64,000 nt of DNA. It comes from Eucommia ulmoides. Taxonomy: Eukaryota > Streptophyta > Magnoliopsida > Garryales > Eucommiaceae. This document shows positions 46,501 through 57,426 of the stretch, one piece after another. Where the stretch lies: contig JAENRU010000489.1 of NCBI GenBank assembly GCA_016647705.1, positions 1,116,001 to 1,180,000 of the forward strand. Reading direction: 5' to 3'. The notes below the pieces were generated by a model. That model saw only the letters and a list, made by a program, of their open reading frames with translations. It had not been told where the DNA came from and searched no databases. Position 1 is the stretch's first letter. Each line of letters starts with the position of its first letter. The position numbers and the translations under genes were made by a program.

Positions 46501-46715
46501 AAATTAAAAAAGAAAAAAATGTTGCCAAACGGTGCCTAAATTCTTAATCTTACTTATATCAGGATTCGGATACTAAGTTGGGAGCACGACAAGATCTAAA
46601 CGAAAGCACGCTGGATTTGAGTTTGGGCTTGAAGGCCCGCGATGACAAAAACGGGCCCGATCAAATTAAAGAGGGCCAGTTGGAGAGAGTAAATTCTAGT
46701 CGCGCCAGTACGTGA
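43512..46715 (+). CDS. Conserved plant protein of unknown function with EAR-like motif, 221 aa
   Basis: Three exons: 43512-43871, 45806-45958 and 46563-46715, all phase 0. The N-terminus MEGVGARLGRSSTRYGP and the basic RRWKKKWIHV (residues 26-35) are features I recognise from an uncharacterised plant-wide family. They are followed by an Asn/Gly-rich linker (residues 49-96, with NG repeats), LLLYKWTPI, and PPRRKFKYIP. The second exon is strongly acidic. The third contains LDLSLGL (188-194), a tandem LxLxL pattern like the EAR repression motif that binds TOPLESS-type corepressors. There is no DNA-binding domain, membrane segment or enzyme motif. A nuclear adaptor role is an inference only. Intron 1 (1.9 kb) holds a three-unit repeat, and intron 2 a perfect-looking short duplication. 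Confidence 0.82.
44255..45040. repeat. Three-unit tandem repeat in intron 1 of the EAR-motif gene
   Basis: The phrase TCTCTTCTAGTTTCATCAAC recurs at about 44396, 44698 and 44970, each within a unit of roughly 270-302 bp that also contains TTGCGTTTGGGATGTC-like text, CCAAACRGACCATTAGA and CATCTTGAATATGTTTTG. The third unit is shorter. Non-coding. Confidence 0.8.
46411..46531. repeat. About 60-bp direct duplication in intron 2 of the EAR-motif gene
   Basis: Two adjacent copies of a unit running from TCTTTATCTTCTTTATTC to AAAAATGTTGCCA differ by one A in an A-run. It lies about 30 bp upstream of the exon 3 acceptor region. Confidence 0.85.
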
Positions 46716-47866
46716 TTTTTTTTTTTAAAAAAAATTAAACTTATTTTTTTCTTTTTCTTTTTTTTTGTTCTAGGGGGATTCTGTGTATCTGAGAAATATA
46801 TACTCAGGCATTGACAAACTATCAAATAAATAGAACATTTTTATTTTATTTTTTTTATTTTTATTTTTCTGGGGAGTGTATTTTTATTGAACTTCTTTCT
46901 AACATTGTGTTTGGACAATTCTTAATATAATCCCCCTTTTACTTTTTTGTACTTTTTTTTAAATGAAAAATTATCCTTTTTTGGGGTTTCTTTTTGTTGT
47001 TTTTGAGCAAGTGATATTGGTAAGAAGATGTTGAATTAAGGTGGCATTTGGTTAGTGTTTTTGTTTCTAATTCCTTGTTTCTGTTTCTGTTCTGGAGTAT
47101 TCTTGAAATAGAAAAATGTTTAGTAGTGACCGTTGACTTGAAATTATTTCTTTTTAATTTATGAGAACAAAAACCAAAAAAAACTTCTGTTGCAACAGTT
47201 TGTGGGAGTGAATAGGAATCAACATTTTTTTTTTTTGGGAGTGCATAGGAATCATAATTTTTTTTTTTCACATATTCTTAATAAATTAAGAAAATTGTTC
47301 CAAATTACTCCTAAAATTTTGGGAACAAAAACGTGTTTACCAAACACATTTCTATACATCAATCTCAAAATTTTGTGTGCGGAAACAGGAATCAGGGAAC
47401 ATAAACAATAACCAAACATGAATAGGAATTAACATTTTTTTTTTTGTTTATCAGATTCTTCAAGAATTCAAAAAAATTTCATAATTTTAGGAACAGTGAC
47501 ATGGTGTCTTGGTGTTTCTATTTTTGCTTTTGTTCCCAAAAGCGTAAGAATAGGAACCGAAAACAGAAAAGCAAATGAAATTTTTGTTGTGATTTTGTTC
47601 CCAAAAAATTGACTCAAAAACATGGGATCCAAAGCATAAATACATTCATAAAGATCAGATGAATAGCTTGCAACAACATCACATATTCATAGCACAAAAC
47701 CATTTAAACAATAAAAGATACATAATCACAAATTTAAAAGGGAAATTTTAAAATAAAAATAAATCCAAAATCACATTTTGGTTATTAAATAATTCACCCC
47801 ATATTCATTGTCAAGACCCAAAAAAAAAAAAAAAACCCTTCAATTCAATGGAGCGGTTTTTCGATC
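46716..47866. other. Spacer between convergent genes, with a TTTCTGTTCC-type repeat
   Basis: The EAR-motif gene and the minus-strand pyruvate carrier gene converge here. About 47030-47560 is a copy of the dispersed GTGGCATTTGGTTAGTGTTTTTG...GGAACAKAAAC repeat. The rest is T- and A-rich text with homopolymer runs. No gene was seen. Confidence 0.5.
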
Positions 47867-48488
47867 TCATTCTTTAGCAACTGCAGCTTGTTCTTCGTTG
47901 AAGTAATCGTGCCTGAAAATTTTTAAAACAAACAAAACATAGACGAAGGGCATTGATCGAGAACGATTAGGGTAGTCCAAACAACAGATTAATCAATTAA
48001 TTTCAAGCTTCTGAACCGTAATTAAATAAATGTGATACTCAAATAAACTTACCGTATTTTTCGTGAAAGTTGGTAGATGCCTGTTCCGGCCATTGCAACG
48101 TTTACGCTAAAAAGGTTCCAATTTTTCTGCAATGATATATATATATATACACACACGCACACATATGTATGGTTAATGTAGAAATAAAAGGTACAAAAAG
48201 GAAAAGAGATCCTGCTCGAATTAGGCATATGCAATACTTTTGATAACGTTTTTTTTTTTTTTAATTTTAAGCAAAAAAGTCCTCAATTTTAAAAGAGTGC
48301 TTGTTTTGAACTTAAAAAAAGTACCTTTACAAAAAAAAAAAAAAAAAAAAAAAAACATGATTTCAAGTACCTTTTTTTAAAAAAGAAAAAAATTGTATTT
48401 TGTTTTTTCAATTTTTATACTGCGAGTGATGGATGTAGGTTGATGGATTAGGACCTCTCGACCTACTTTTCTTTTCAATCATCTATAT

Positions 48489-48530
<42 letters not shown>

Positions 48531-50246
48531 CTTTCTAAAAAAAGTACTTAAAATCATATTTTTACTTTTTTTTAAAATATTTTTTTTAAGTGCAAAACAA
48601 ACACTGCTTTTAAAAATAGGTACTTTTGTTGAGGAAAAAAAATACTTAAAAAAAAATGTTACCAAATGGCGCTTCCAAAGCTCTAATTTGTGCAGTTCCA
48701 AACGTTACCTTATATCTAAAAACATAGAAATTTCAGAAAAATTGAGGATAAAAAACATACCGGAGTAATTACAGTGCTGTAACGTGACCAAATAACTCCA
48801 GTAGCCGTAACCGCTGTTCATCAAATAATAGAGATAAGAAAACACACACACCAGTGATCCAATGATAAAACATGTCTCAAACGTAAAATATGTCCTGATT
48901 TACAAAATATATATAAATAACGCGCTAGTATCTACCTTGTGCCTAAAGGCACTAATTTTTATTCAATATATTAATCTTGAATATTTTATAATCTGTTCAA
49001 ATACGTTAATCATGAAGAGAGTTCGTTATTTAGGTTTCTCAATAAAAATCTAAATCAATAGCTGGAAATGTCTCCAACCATCCAACCATCCAGTGGTAAA
49101 AATTGTCTCAAATGTAAAACCCGCCTTGATTTATAGAATACATATTACATACACTATGAAGAAGATGATTCCAAGAATTTTAGGATCAAAAGGGTGATAT
49201 GTCGAGAAAAAAAAGGTACACATGCACACGAGCGTGCGTGCAAGCACACCCACAAGCGCACGCACACGCACACACATATATATACATACAAGCAGGGAGT
49301 ATATACCTATTTGTTGAGGATATGAAAGTTTCTCGGGTGGTTTAGCAAAGTCGGCAATGTTGGCTATGCTTATGCCCCATTTAAAAGTCGGTGCCCAAAA
49401 GTGAACTACAAATAACAACACATGAATTTTTAGATGAAATTCATACCATTAAAAATTGGCAACATATTCTATCAATAATTACTTAGGTAGCAATGGATAC
49501 AAAAAAAGCATTTATTTCTAATTCCAATTCCAAGGACTCAATTCCATACAACCAAACAATGCCTTAAGAGGGGAAAAAAGATTCCTATGTCATATTCACT
49601 AAAAAAGAAGGTCAGACAGTGCACGAAAACTCCCACCATTACGGGATCTAGAGAGGATCAGACATACGCAACCTTACCCAAGATTTTTGAACTCGAGACC
49701 TTTAGGTCACAATGGATCAACCTTACCATCGTACAGAAGGCTCACCTCAAATTGAGCTCTAATTCACCTCAAAACAAGATGTATCCTACAAAGGCTGATT
49801 TTATGAAGAACAATATGATCATCTTGTTCACCAATTATTCTCAATTCACATCAATTTAAAGAGATTTTAAGATTTTAAGATTTTAAGCACAATCATGCAA
49901 TCCTTTGAAACTGATCCAAAACATATAAATTTCAAATCAAAAACCAACAAGAAAAAAGAGGGTATAATCAAAAAATTTAAATCGTTCTCCAAATATGAAT
50001 GTATTAGATGATTCAAATCAAACACAAATCAGGAATTTCAACACTGTAAGAGTTCGCATACTCGAGCAAACGGAAAAACAACGCCATAAATCTAAATCCA
50101 AAAGCAAACAAAACATGAAATAACCTGGATATATATATATATATATACACATATATATGTATATATATAACAAAGAGAATCGAAATCTCACTGGTTTTAG
50201 GGCCGGCAGGGTGGTTCCATAGAGCCTGGAGCTTCGAAGTCGCCAT
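47867..50246 (-). CDS. Mitochondrial pyruvate carrier subunit (MPC2-type), 108 aa
   Basis: Five exons on the minus strand: 50246-50192, 49405-49307, 48813-48761, 48126-48053 and 47912-47867. The protein starts MATSKLQALWNHPAGPKT and continues with HFWAPTFKWGISIANIADF, PPEKLSYPQQ, GVIWSRYSTVITP, NWNLFSVNVAMAGTGIYQL and a polar tail ending AVAKE. These are signatures of the MPC (formerly BRP44-like/UPF0041) family, which forms a heteromeric pyruvate importer in the inner mitochondrial membrane. Two to three hydrophobic segments are visible, and length matches plant MPC subunits (about 108 aa). Exon 3 is only 53 nt. Arabidopsis has several close paralogues, so no paralogue name is given. It is divergent from MED11. 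Confidence 0.93.
48488..48530. repeat. (AT)n microsatellite in the pyruvate carrier gene
   Basis: An AT dinucleotide run within intron 3, in a stretch that also has long A and T homopolymers (48318-48360) able to pair with one another. Confidence 0.9.
49606..49748 (-). mobile_element. Au SINE copy in intron 1 of the pyruvate carrier gene
   Basis: In inverse orientation it shows the full Au SINE order: TGGTAAGGTTGATCCATTGTGACC, a B-box-like CGAGTTCAAA, GGGTAAGGTTGCGTATG, and a T-rich tail next to CACTGTCTGACC. It is about 143 bp and in the same orientation as the host gene. Confidence 0.8.
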
Positions 50247-50342
50247 GAATTCACCTCTCTCTCTCTGGAGCTCCTCTCTATCGATTTGACTGAACCCAAA
50301 AATGAGGTTTTCGCCTTTTCGATTTCCTGTTCAATTTCCCAA

Positions 50343-51561
50343 GGTTAATTGCTTTTATCACCTTGTGTTTTAGTCTTATTTCATTTTAATCCTTATACTT
50401 TAAAACCTTATACATGACCCCCTTCTATTATGAAGTAAAGGGAGAAATTCACATTTTATTTGAAAAAAATTTTAAAAATATTTTTTTATTTTTAGCATAA
50501 ATTCAATATTTAATAATAAAAAACTAGCATTCCTTCTTTGTAGCTTTTTTCTCTTTCTCTATTTATTTTTTAATAAAAATATGTCGGTATCAAAAATTGG
50601 TTAACACTCGCAGTTGATCCGGTCAGAGTCCACGTGAAATTTTTCTTTGTTGAGGTGAAGTTATTGTTGGTGTACAGTGTTCATTGTCCTACGAATGGTC
50701 ATCGGTCAATGTATCCAGAGTCCGAGCAAGTACTTATATAAACTCCCACAGGGATGTGTCGAGCGATGTCCTTACAGCTTGAAAGTAGGAGCTCGAGGAA
50801 AAATGGAGTCTAAGTATGTTAAGCAAAAACTTCTCGCGTACCGGGTGCACTTAATGTACTACTATTTATAGGAGAGATATTTGATTAATCCCGCTAAATT
50901 AGGGCTTTGAGAGCATTTAATTAGCATAATCCGGTGCGTGGCCAATGAGGAGACGTATGACAAGATTTAGGCACATGGGTCTTGTGATTTAGCCCACTAA
51001 GAGGAGCCCATGAACTGACCCAAAAGATCAAAAGGTCATGCTCAACCCATGGACATGCAGGAGCAGAATTGGTGGTTTGATGGTCCTAGTCGTTGGGCGA
51101 AAGCCGGATCGGAAGTCGTGGTGGAGGACCTCTCAACTCTGGTTGCTAAGCAGTGGTCGTTATGGAGGAGGTTGGCGACACCCTAACTTTGGTCGTTGGG
51201 CGGTGGTTGTTACGGAGGAGGTCAACGACATGCTAACTCTGGACACTAGGCGGTGGTCGTCACGGGACAGGTCCCCTCTGACCTATACTTGGTGCATAAA
51301 TCTAGTTAACATGTGTGGTAGACGATGGATAGTTAAACAGTCTCCTTAGGATCTCTTCTCTGCCACGTGTGAGGCCGTGAGTGGTTTTCCATGGGCGGCA
51401 AAAATTCCCCTCATCAAAATTAAAATTAAAGATATTTAATTTTATAATAAAATTAATTTTTCAATTTATTATAAGTAAAAAAGGGTAAAATATATATTTT
51501 TTAAGTAAAGAGGACACAATGAAATATAATTAAAATAAAGGGGGTAAAAGGCAATTAACCC
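50343..51561. mobile_element. GGTTAATTGC-family element with an internal insertion, between divergent genes
   Basis: The left end GGTTAATTGCTTTTATCACC and the right end GGGGTAAAAGGCAATTAACC are inverted. The host element's AT-rich text is interrupted at about 50585-51420 by GC-richer sequence (CTCCCACAGGGATGTGTCGAGC, TGGTCGTTATGGAGGAGGT repeated three times with variation) that looks retroelement-derived but has no recognised protein. It separates the starts of the pyruvate carrier (minus) and MED11 (plus). Confidence 0.55.
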
Positions 51562-51721
51562 AATTTCTAAGTGTTCGATGGTTGGTCCTGGCAGATTTCG
51601 TCCGGTTATTGTTCATCCAGTGTGAACAGTATCCCAATAACAATATGACACGTCATCACCATCTCCAAGGACATATTAATTGATTCAGCCCATTCTAGCC
51701 CGCAATAGCTTCACCCTATAA

Positions 51722-51789
51722 CCGAAGTTCCAGAGAAGAAGCTCTCCGTCTCCGGTAATCCCGCTCTCCCGCCGGCGGTCTCCGTCAGG

Positions 51790-51832
<43 letters not shown>

Positions 51833-51930
51833 AGCCGGAGTTTCGGAGAAGAATCTCTCCGTCTCCGGTCGATCACGCTCTCCCGCCGGCGGTCTCTCTC
51901 TCTCTTTCTCACACACACACACACACCCCC
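51722..51930 (+). promoter_or_regulatory. Duplicated leader/promoter segment upstream of MED11
   Basis: Two adjacent units each contain TTCSRGAGAAGAAKCTCTCCG, TCTCCGGT, CGCTCTCCCGCCGGCGGTC, a CT run and a CA run. The first unit is about 51727-51831 and the second about 51836-51925, ending in a C-run. They lie 180-390 bp upstream of the MED11 ATG, so they are probably in the promoter or 5' UTR. The unit boundaries coincide with (CA)n tracts, which suggests slippage or unequal exchange. Confidence 0.6.
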
Positions 51931-52112
51931 CCCCCCCAACGTAGTCTGTATCTATCCGATTTCGTTTTACTCCATGAAATTGCTCCACTGAGTTACGAAT
52001 TTCTCTCCGTGCCCTAGTTTTTATCCAGTTGCGCTAATATCCGAGGATTCTGTGTAAATCAAGCTGAATTCCGAGGTCAATTGGTAAAGAATAGGCTAAC
52101 AAATCAAGCACC

Positions 52113-53560
52113 ATGGATTCACTGGGAAGCCAGAACACGTCGCTGCAACGGCTCCAAAACGTCGAGAAGGTAATTTAATCTTGAATTTCTTTGGAAAAAT
52201 GGTGTTGATTTTGATACTGAAATCCATGTTCGTGAAAATGCAGCTGTTTAGATTAAGGGAACAATTTATTATCAAATGATATTGATTGTGCTCTACCATC
52301 TCAAACTATTGATTGTAGTAAAGAACAATTATGTTTTAGTAGAGAAATTGTAAGGATTAACTGAGAAAATCATAGAATTACAACATTTCTATCAATCCTT
52401 GCCATTGAAAATTCATAGATTTATTAGTTTCATTCGATTATTGATGCCATTAATGGGGAATTTGCAGACAATAGTTAGGGTTTTGGAGCTTGCTGGAGGA
52501 GTCATGGATGAATTGGCGAGCCCTAGCGGTCCCAAAAAGGAATTGGTTAGCAACCATTGTGGCGAATTTATGCAATTAATCAAGGTTCTCTCACTCTCTA
52601 TACGCGCGCGCGCACACACTTGCATGCATATATAATTTGTTTAGACTTCACTCAGTTCTTTAGAGGAAAATCTTACACATGAGCACACACATACAAATGT
52701 AAATCACTATATGTATATGTGTATGCGCGCGCGCGCGCAGGCGTATGACTATATGTATATGTATGTGCACGCGTGCATACATATATAATTGAAATTGATC
52801 TTTGCATACATATGGTTGTGTGTGTGTGTGTGTATCGATTTCCATAGGCTTGTCTATGGTTTACAAGTTAGGTCTAGGAAGAGAGCAATTTTGTAGTTGA
52901 AATTGCTATAGCTGAGATCATGTCCTGTTGTTCATTTTTGTTGCCATTTTTGAGTGTGCGTTTGGGTGAGGTATTTGAAAGAATGAATTTAATTTGCAAA
53001 GAAAACGGTTTAGGGCTTGTTTGGTTATTCTTTAATTCCTCCAAATTCTTTCTAAATCGAATTCCTTCTCCAAACACCTCACCACATGCTATTTTATAGA
53101 TGATTTAGGGCCTGTTTGGTTATCCTTTAATTTGTAAATTGTACTGTTCTTCAATTAGTGAGTTTATAAATTGATATAAGATTACAAGCGATTGGTTGTA
53201 AGAATTAAAAACACTTAAATATTGTCCGCGTTTGGTTTGATTGCTCTTTGAAAGTTAGAGTGGAATAGTTAAAGACCCTGTTTGTTTTAGTGTTTTTGCT
53301 CCCATTTTTTCAGAGAAAATTTATGGGAACAAAACGGAATCGTTCTCAAATTCTAACCCATTAATCTTTGTTAATAGGATATCCAAATGACACTTCGAGA
53401 AGAGATAAAAAGCGCGTGCGAATACCGTCCATTCGAGAAATGTGATTACATTTCAAGAACATCGAACGAAATCTGTTGCAAGAAATTGGAGTATGTCATT
53501 GATCAATTAGATGCGATGAAACAAACGATCGATTACTATAACGGGATCAGCTCGAAATAG
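52113..53560 (+). CDS. MED11: Mediator complex subunit 11, 118 aa
   Basis: Three exons: 52113-52169, 52468-52584 and 53378-53560, all phase 0. The product reads MDSLGSQNTSLQRLQNVEK, then VRVLELAGGVMDELASPSGPKKE, and TLREEIKSACEYRPFEKCDY followed by EICCKKLEYVIDQLD. This matches plant MED11, a small helical head-module subunit that pairs with MED22 and helps RNA polymerase II and TFIIH engage with Mediator in the nucleus. Length (about 115-120 aa) fits. The exon 2 donor is GTTCTC, weak but the only one that keeps the conserved reading. A GC/CA microsatellite (52597-52830) lies in intron 2. Confidence 0.93.
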
Positions 53561-54400
53561 TTGCATTTAAATTTTTCGGGTATGTAAAAACTCTCTCTCT
53601 CTCTCTAGATTATTGCTTTTTCACTCGCTGTTTAGAGTAATTGAAATGATAATCTTTTTATTTTTGAGGTTTATGATTGGGATTTAGGCATTTTCTTTTG
53701 TGTGTTTTTAATGGTGATTCTTTGTCCATGGAAACTCATAAGGTAGCATTTGGTTTCATAGAATTGGAACTTCGGAATTATGGTGGCGTTGGTTAGTGTT
53801 TTCGTTTTTCTGTTTCTACTTCCAATAAACTGGGATGGGATGAGAAGGGAAATAGGTATATTGTTTCTGTTCTGGAGTATTTTGGAAATAGAAACATGTT
53901 TGGTAACGACCATTATTCTGAAATTGTTTCTTTTAATTTATGAGAGCAGAACCAAGAAACACGTTTAGTTGCAACATTTGTTCTTTTTTATTTATTTAAA
54001 GTTATAGTGGCCGACGGGTGATGGTGGCCAAGGAGTTGGTGGTGGTTGGCTGGATGGTAGTGAAAATAGTTTTGTGGGGTGATAGAAGTCATCATTTTTT
54101 TTGTTTCAAATATTCTAAAGGAATTCAGAAAATAGTTACAAATTACTCACAAATTTTTGGGAATAGAAACGTGTTTAGCATCAGAAACTGAAAAAATAAC
54201 GAAACAGGCCTTGTGTATACATTATATTTCCTTGATTCAATTAACGGGTTGGTTTTTATTTTTATTTTTTAATTTGTTTTTCAAAGAAAATTGTATGTAG
54301 TAAAAGGGTGTAAAATTTTTATGATTTGTTAAAAAAAAAAACAAAAACAATTGGCAATGATTTCTACAAAATGAGACAGAAAAATTTACTGTTGTTAGGG
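53561..54400. repeat. MED11 3' flank with a TTTCTGTTCC-type repeat
   Basis: About 53780-54205 is a further copy of the dispersed repeat (GGTGGCGTTGGTTAGTGTTTTCG at the left, ending at an ACGTGTTTAGCATCAGAAAC-like right side), closely resembling 40725-41150. A shorter fragment is in MED11 intron 2 (53275-53345). No gene was found. Confidence 0.5.
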
Positions 54401-54649
54401 GAGAATGTCTTAGATTTAGTGGAGTAATGAAATAATAAAAATAAAATCATTATCCAAGAGGATTAGTCCGATTAGTAAAAAGAAGTATCTATTTTTTTGG
54501 TCAATTGGGGTTCGATTCTCCTGGAAAACACTTCAGGAGTAAAATATTGCATGCACTATACTAATATGGGAGAATCCACTCTTAGGTTTTTAAATCTCGT
54601 CCTTTACAAATCTCTTTGTTTGGATAAATTAGATAACATTACCCATCTC

Positions 54650-55330
54650 AGAACAAAAAAACATTGTAAAACTGAGAACAAAACTTGAGAAGCAAAACTG
54701 AGAACAAAACCATCGTTATTCTCCATTCTTTACCGTTCACCGTCGTCCAGTTCTACCCCGTCCAAATCTATTCCGTCATTTCTACTCGTTTCTATGGCTA
54801 TCCCTTTCTGTATTTTGTTCTGGACAAAGAAGACGCAACGCGAGAAGAACGAAATCAAACAAACCCTAAAACGAAATTTAGATCTGGACGAAGAAGATGC
54901 GATGCGACGCGACGAAGAAGAGCAAAAATCGAACAAACCGTAAAACGAAATCAAAAACAGGATTCGATTGTGATTTGTTGCACTACTCAACCCAAATGAT
55001 TGCGATTGCGAAAACGGAAGAACAATTGCGAAAACGGAAACAAGAATCGGAAGAACGATTGCGATTGCGATTGCGATTGGGTTTTGGGGGGGGGGGGGTG
55101 TGTGAGAGTGTTATTCGATTGCGATTCAGATCGCCCAAAAACGATGGACAACGAAGAAACGGCGATGAGACGACGAAAGATCGAAGAAGAAGAACGAAGA
55201 AACAGATGACGCAGACGAAAGAACAGATGAAAGCAAACACAAAGAATGAGCAGATGACGAAAGATCAGGAATTGATTGCGATTCGGCTTCAATGACGAAA
55301 GAACAAAGATGAAGCAGACGAAAGAACAAA
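54650..55330. repeat. Low-complexity GCGATTGCGATT / GAAGAACGA block
   Basis: Dense variants of GCGATTGCGATT, AAACGGAAGAACAATT and GACGAAGAACAGATGA, with a G-run at 55085-55098, give many overlapping open frames on both strands rich in Arg, Lys, Glu and Ser. None resembles a known protein, and the codon pattern is explained by the repeats. It may be the core of a decayed element. Confidence 0.5.
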
Positions 55331-55409
55331 GAACAAGGAAGAAAGAGATTTGTGAAATTCCACCTGTTTCAAATGGATTTCCAAATCTTTCATTTCTCTA
55401 CTATTTGGC

Positions 55410-56530
55410 ATTTGGGTTGCGTTTGGATAAGGGATTTGACAAATTCAAGAGATTTATGAAATGATAGGATTTCAAAATTCAAGATTTTGAAATCCCTTCA
55501 TTTTACAAATTTCTTGTTTGAATAATTGTTTGAGCTGAAGTATTTGAACATGTAATTTACAATTCTTTTGTTTGAATAGGTAAAAATATTTGTAAACAAT
55601 ATTTATTCTAATATTAAATTTCAACAACAAATTTATATGAACAAAATAGAATTATTAGAACAATTTTATTAGAACTAAAACACAAACCACAAACATCACA
55701 CAAATATGGCCACAATTTTGTTTTGTTTTTGTTTTTTTTTTTCCCACTTTTGAGAATTAAAATAAAAATAAAAATTTGGTAGGCGGCGAATTGAACGAAC
55801 AACGATCAAATGAAATCGACGACTAAATTCCACAAATTCGAATTAGTAGACGACCAATTAAAGAACCCTAAAGCAAGACGAAGAACCTTAAATTCGAACC
55901 AAATTCACAAACCATCAAGTAATGAAGTCAAACTGGTAGACGAATCATTCAAGCAACGAAATCGACGATGAAAATACCATCAAGCAATGAAATCGACGGC
56001 GACCAAATGAAATCGACGATGGACGACGATGAACAAAGAAGACGAAGACAAAATCGTCGATGACAACGACAAACAAAGACGAAATCGTCGATGATGACAA
56101 TGAACAAAGACGAAGACGAAGGTGCAGAATTGAGGATTTCGTCGTCGCGAAGTGTTGGTGGTTGTCGCGAATCGCCGGTCGTCAAGACGCTGTGGTTTGT
56201 TCGTCGCGAAATTTGTCGAAGCTGTGGATGTGATTTTGGAAATCCTTTGGTTGAGTGGATTTGTCAAATTTTACCTCTCCCAAATTCATTTGTAAATCCT
56301 TCCATTCACTAAAAAAAGAATTTGACAAATCCTTTCTCCTATTACCCAAATAAGTAATTTGTCAAAAGTGGATTTCAAAATTCCCTAACCAATTGAAATC
56401 CCTCCTATAAATCTTCTATCCAAACACAATCTTGAGGAATTTCACAAATTCTTCCTACTCAATACCCAAACAAGGTATTTATTAAAAAAAAAATATTGAA
56501 ATCTCTTACTCAAACACAATCTTAAAATCA
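55410..56530. mobile_element. MITE-like element with GTTTGGATAAGGGATTTG termini
   Basis: The left text GCGTTTGGATAAGGGATTTG then AAATTCAAGAGATTT is mirrored on the right by GAAATCCCTCCTATAAATC, TTCTATCCAAACACAATC and a second set to about 56525, so the ends are complex inverted repeats. The interior (55780-56230) is a CGACGATGAACAAAGACGAAGAC-type low-complexity core. It is about 1.1 kb with no transposase. Confidence 0.5.
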
Positions 56531-56569
56531 TCTGGAAATATGATTAGTTGATGTGCACATAAGCTAATC

Positions 56570-56574
<5 letters not shown>

Positions 56575-56605
<31 letters not shown>
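56575..56605. repeat. Poly-A run
   Basis: About 31 consecutive A residues, not obviously attached to a SINE or LINE tail. Confidence 0.95.
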
Positions 56606-56610
<5 letters not shown>

Positions 56611-57426
56611 AAAATCATTAATAACTTTTTTATTTTGTTGGGTAATGTGAAATTTAACAAAACTCGAAGTTTATTTTTAAGGACAAAAGTGTAATTTTCC
56701 TCCTAAAAAAATTAGGTAGATTTCAATAAAATAACGATAAATTCCTGAAAAAGTAGATTTTAATCACTAGATTCGCGGTGCGCCCCATCACATCACTCTG
56801 TAATCCTCCATGTTTTTTCGTCCAATCACTTTCTATTTCTTTTTTATTTTACGATAAAATATTACGCGCATTTCGACTAATGACCTCTTCGATCGATTTT
56901 AATAGCACACTATTCCTATATCGACTTGATGTATTCAAGATTAAATTTAAAATTTTTTAAAAAACATTAGTGAAAAATTTATTTTTTTAAGTTTAATTGG
57001 TGAAAAGTCCTTTTGTGTTATTAGATTTTGATTTAATCATTTAAATTAGATTCCGTTTGTGTTTTAGTCCCGCATTGTAGGAATTGTAGAGATATTGCAG
57101 AGATTGTCGAGAATATTTTAGTGAATACATTCTGTTGGGAGAGATTCTCGTTTGTGGCGCCTGACAATACCTCAAGGATTAGTCTTTGTCGACCCTGTCG
57201 CCGGAGAAAATACCTGGGAAACCAAAAAGAAAAAGTACCGCGTCACATGGGATCGTACCCTCTTCGCAGTACAATGGCCCAAATCCAGGCCCGAATCCAG
57301 GCCCACTAATACGTCACCAACTTCCAGGTCTCTTCTTCAAAACTTCCTCCACCTCTCCAAAACCACCCCAACCCCCCTTCTCTCTCTCTATCTCCTCTCT
57401 AATCTCTCTCTAGAGCAGCAGCAGCC
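56606..57426 (+). other. Upstream region of the CxCxxC gene
   Basis: The left part is AT-rich. 57050-57115 is an inverse relative of 34270-34340. From about 57120 to 57320 the base composition becomes gene-like, and one frame reads VFVDPVAGENTWETKKKKYR through VTWDRTLFAVQWPKSRPES without a known match. A pyrimidine-rich leader (57340-57415) precedes the ATG at 57427. This could be promoter plus 5' UTR, or contain a captured gene fragment. Confidence 0.35.

Noticed and set aside
51038..51349. 103-codon frame with repeated GGW/RRW residues
   Set aside because: Arises from threefold repetition of a GGTCGTTATGGAGGAGGT-like phrase inside an element; no recognised domain.
54685..55295. Long Arg/Lys/Glu-rich open frames (up to 132 codons)
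   Set aside because: Generated by GCGATTGCGATT and GAAGAACGA low-complexity repeats; both strands are equally open and no domain is seen.
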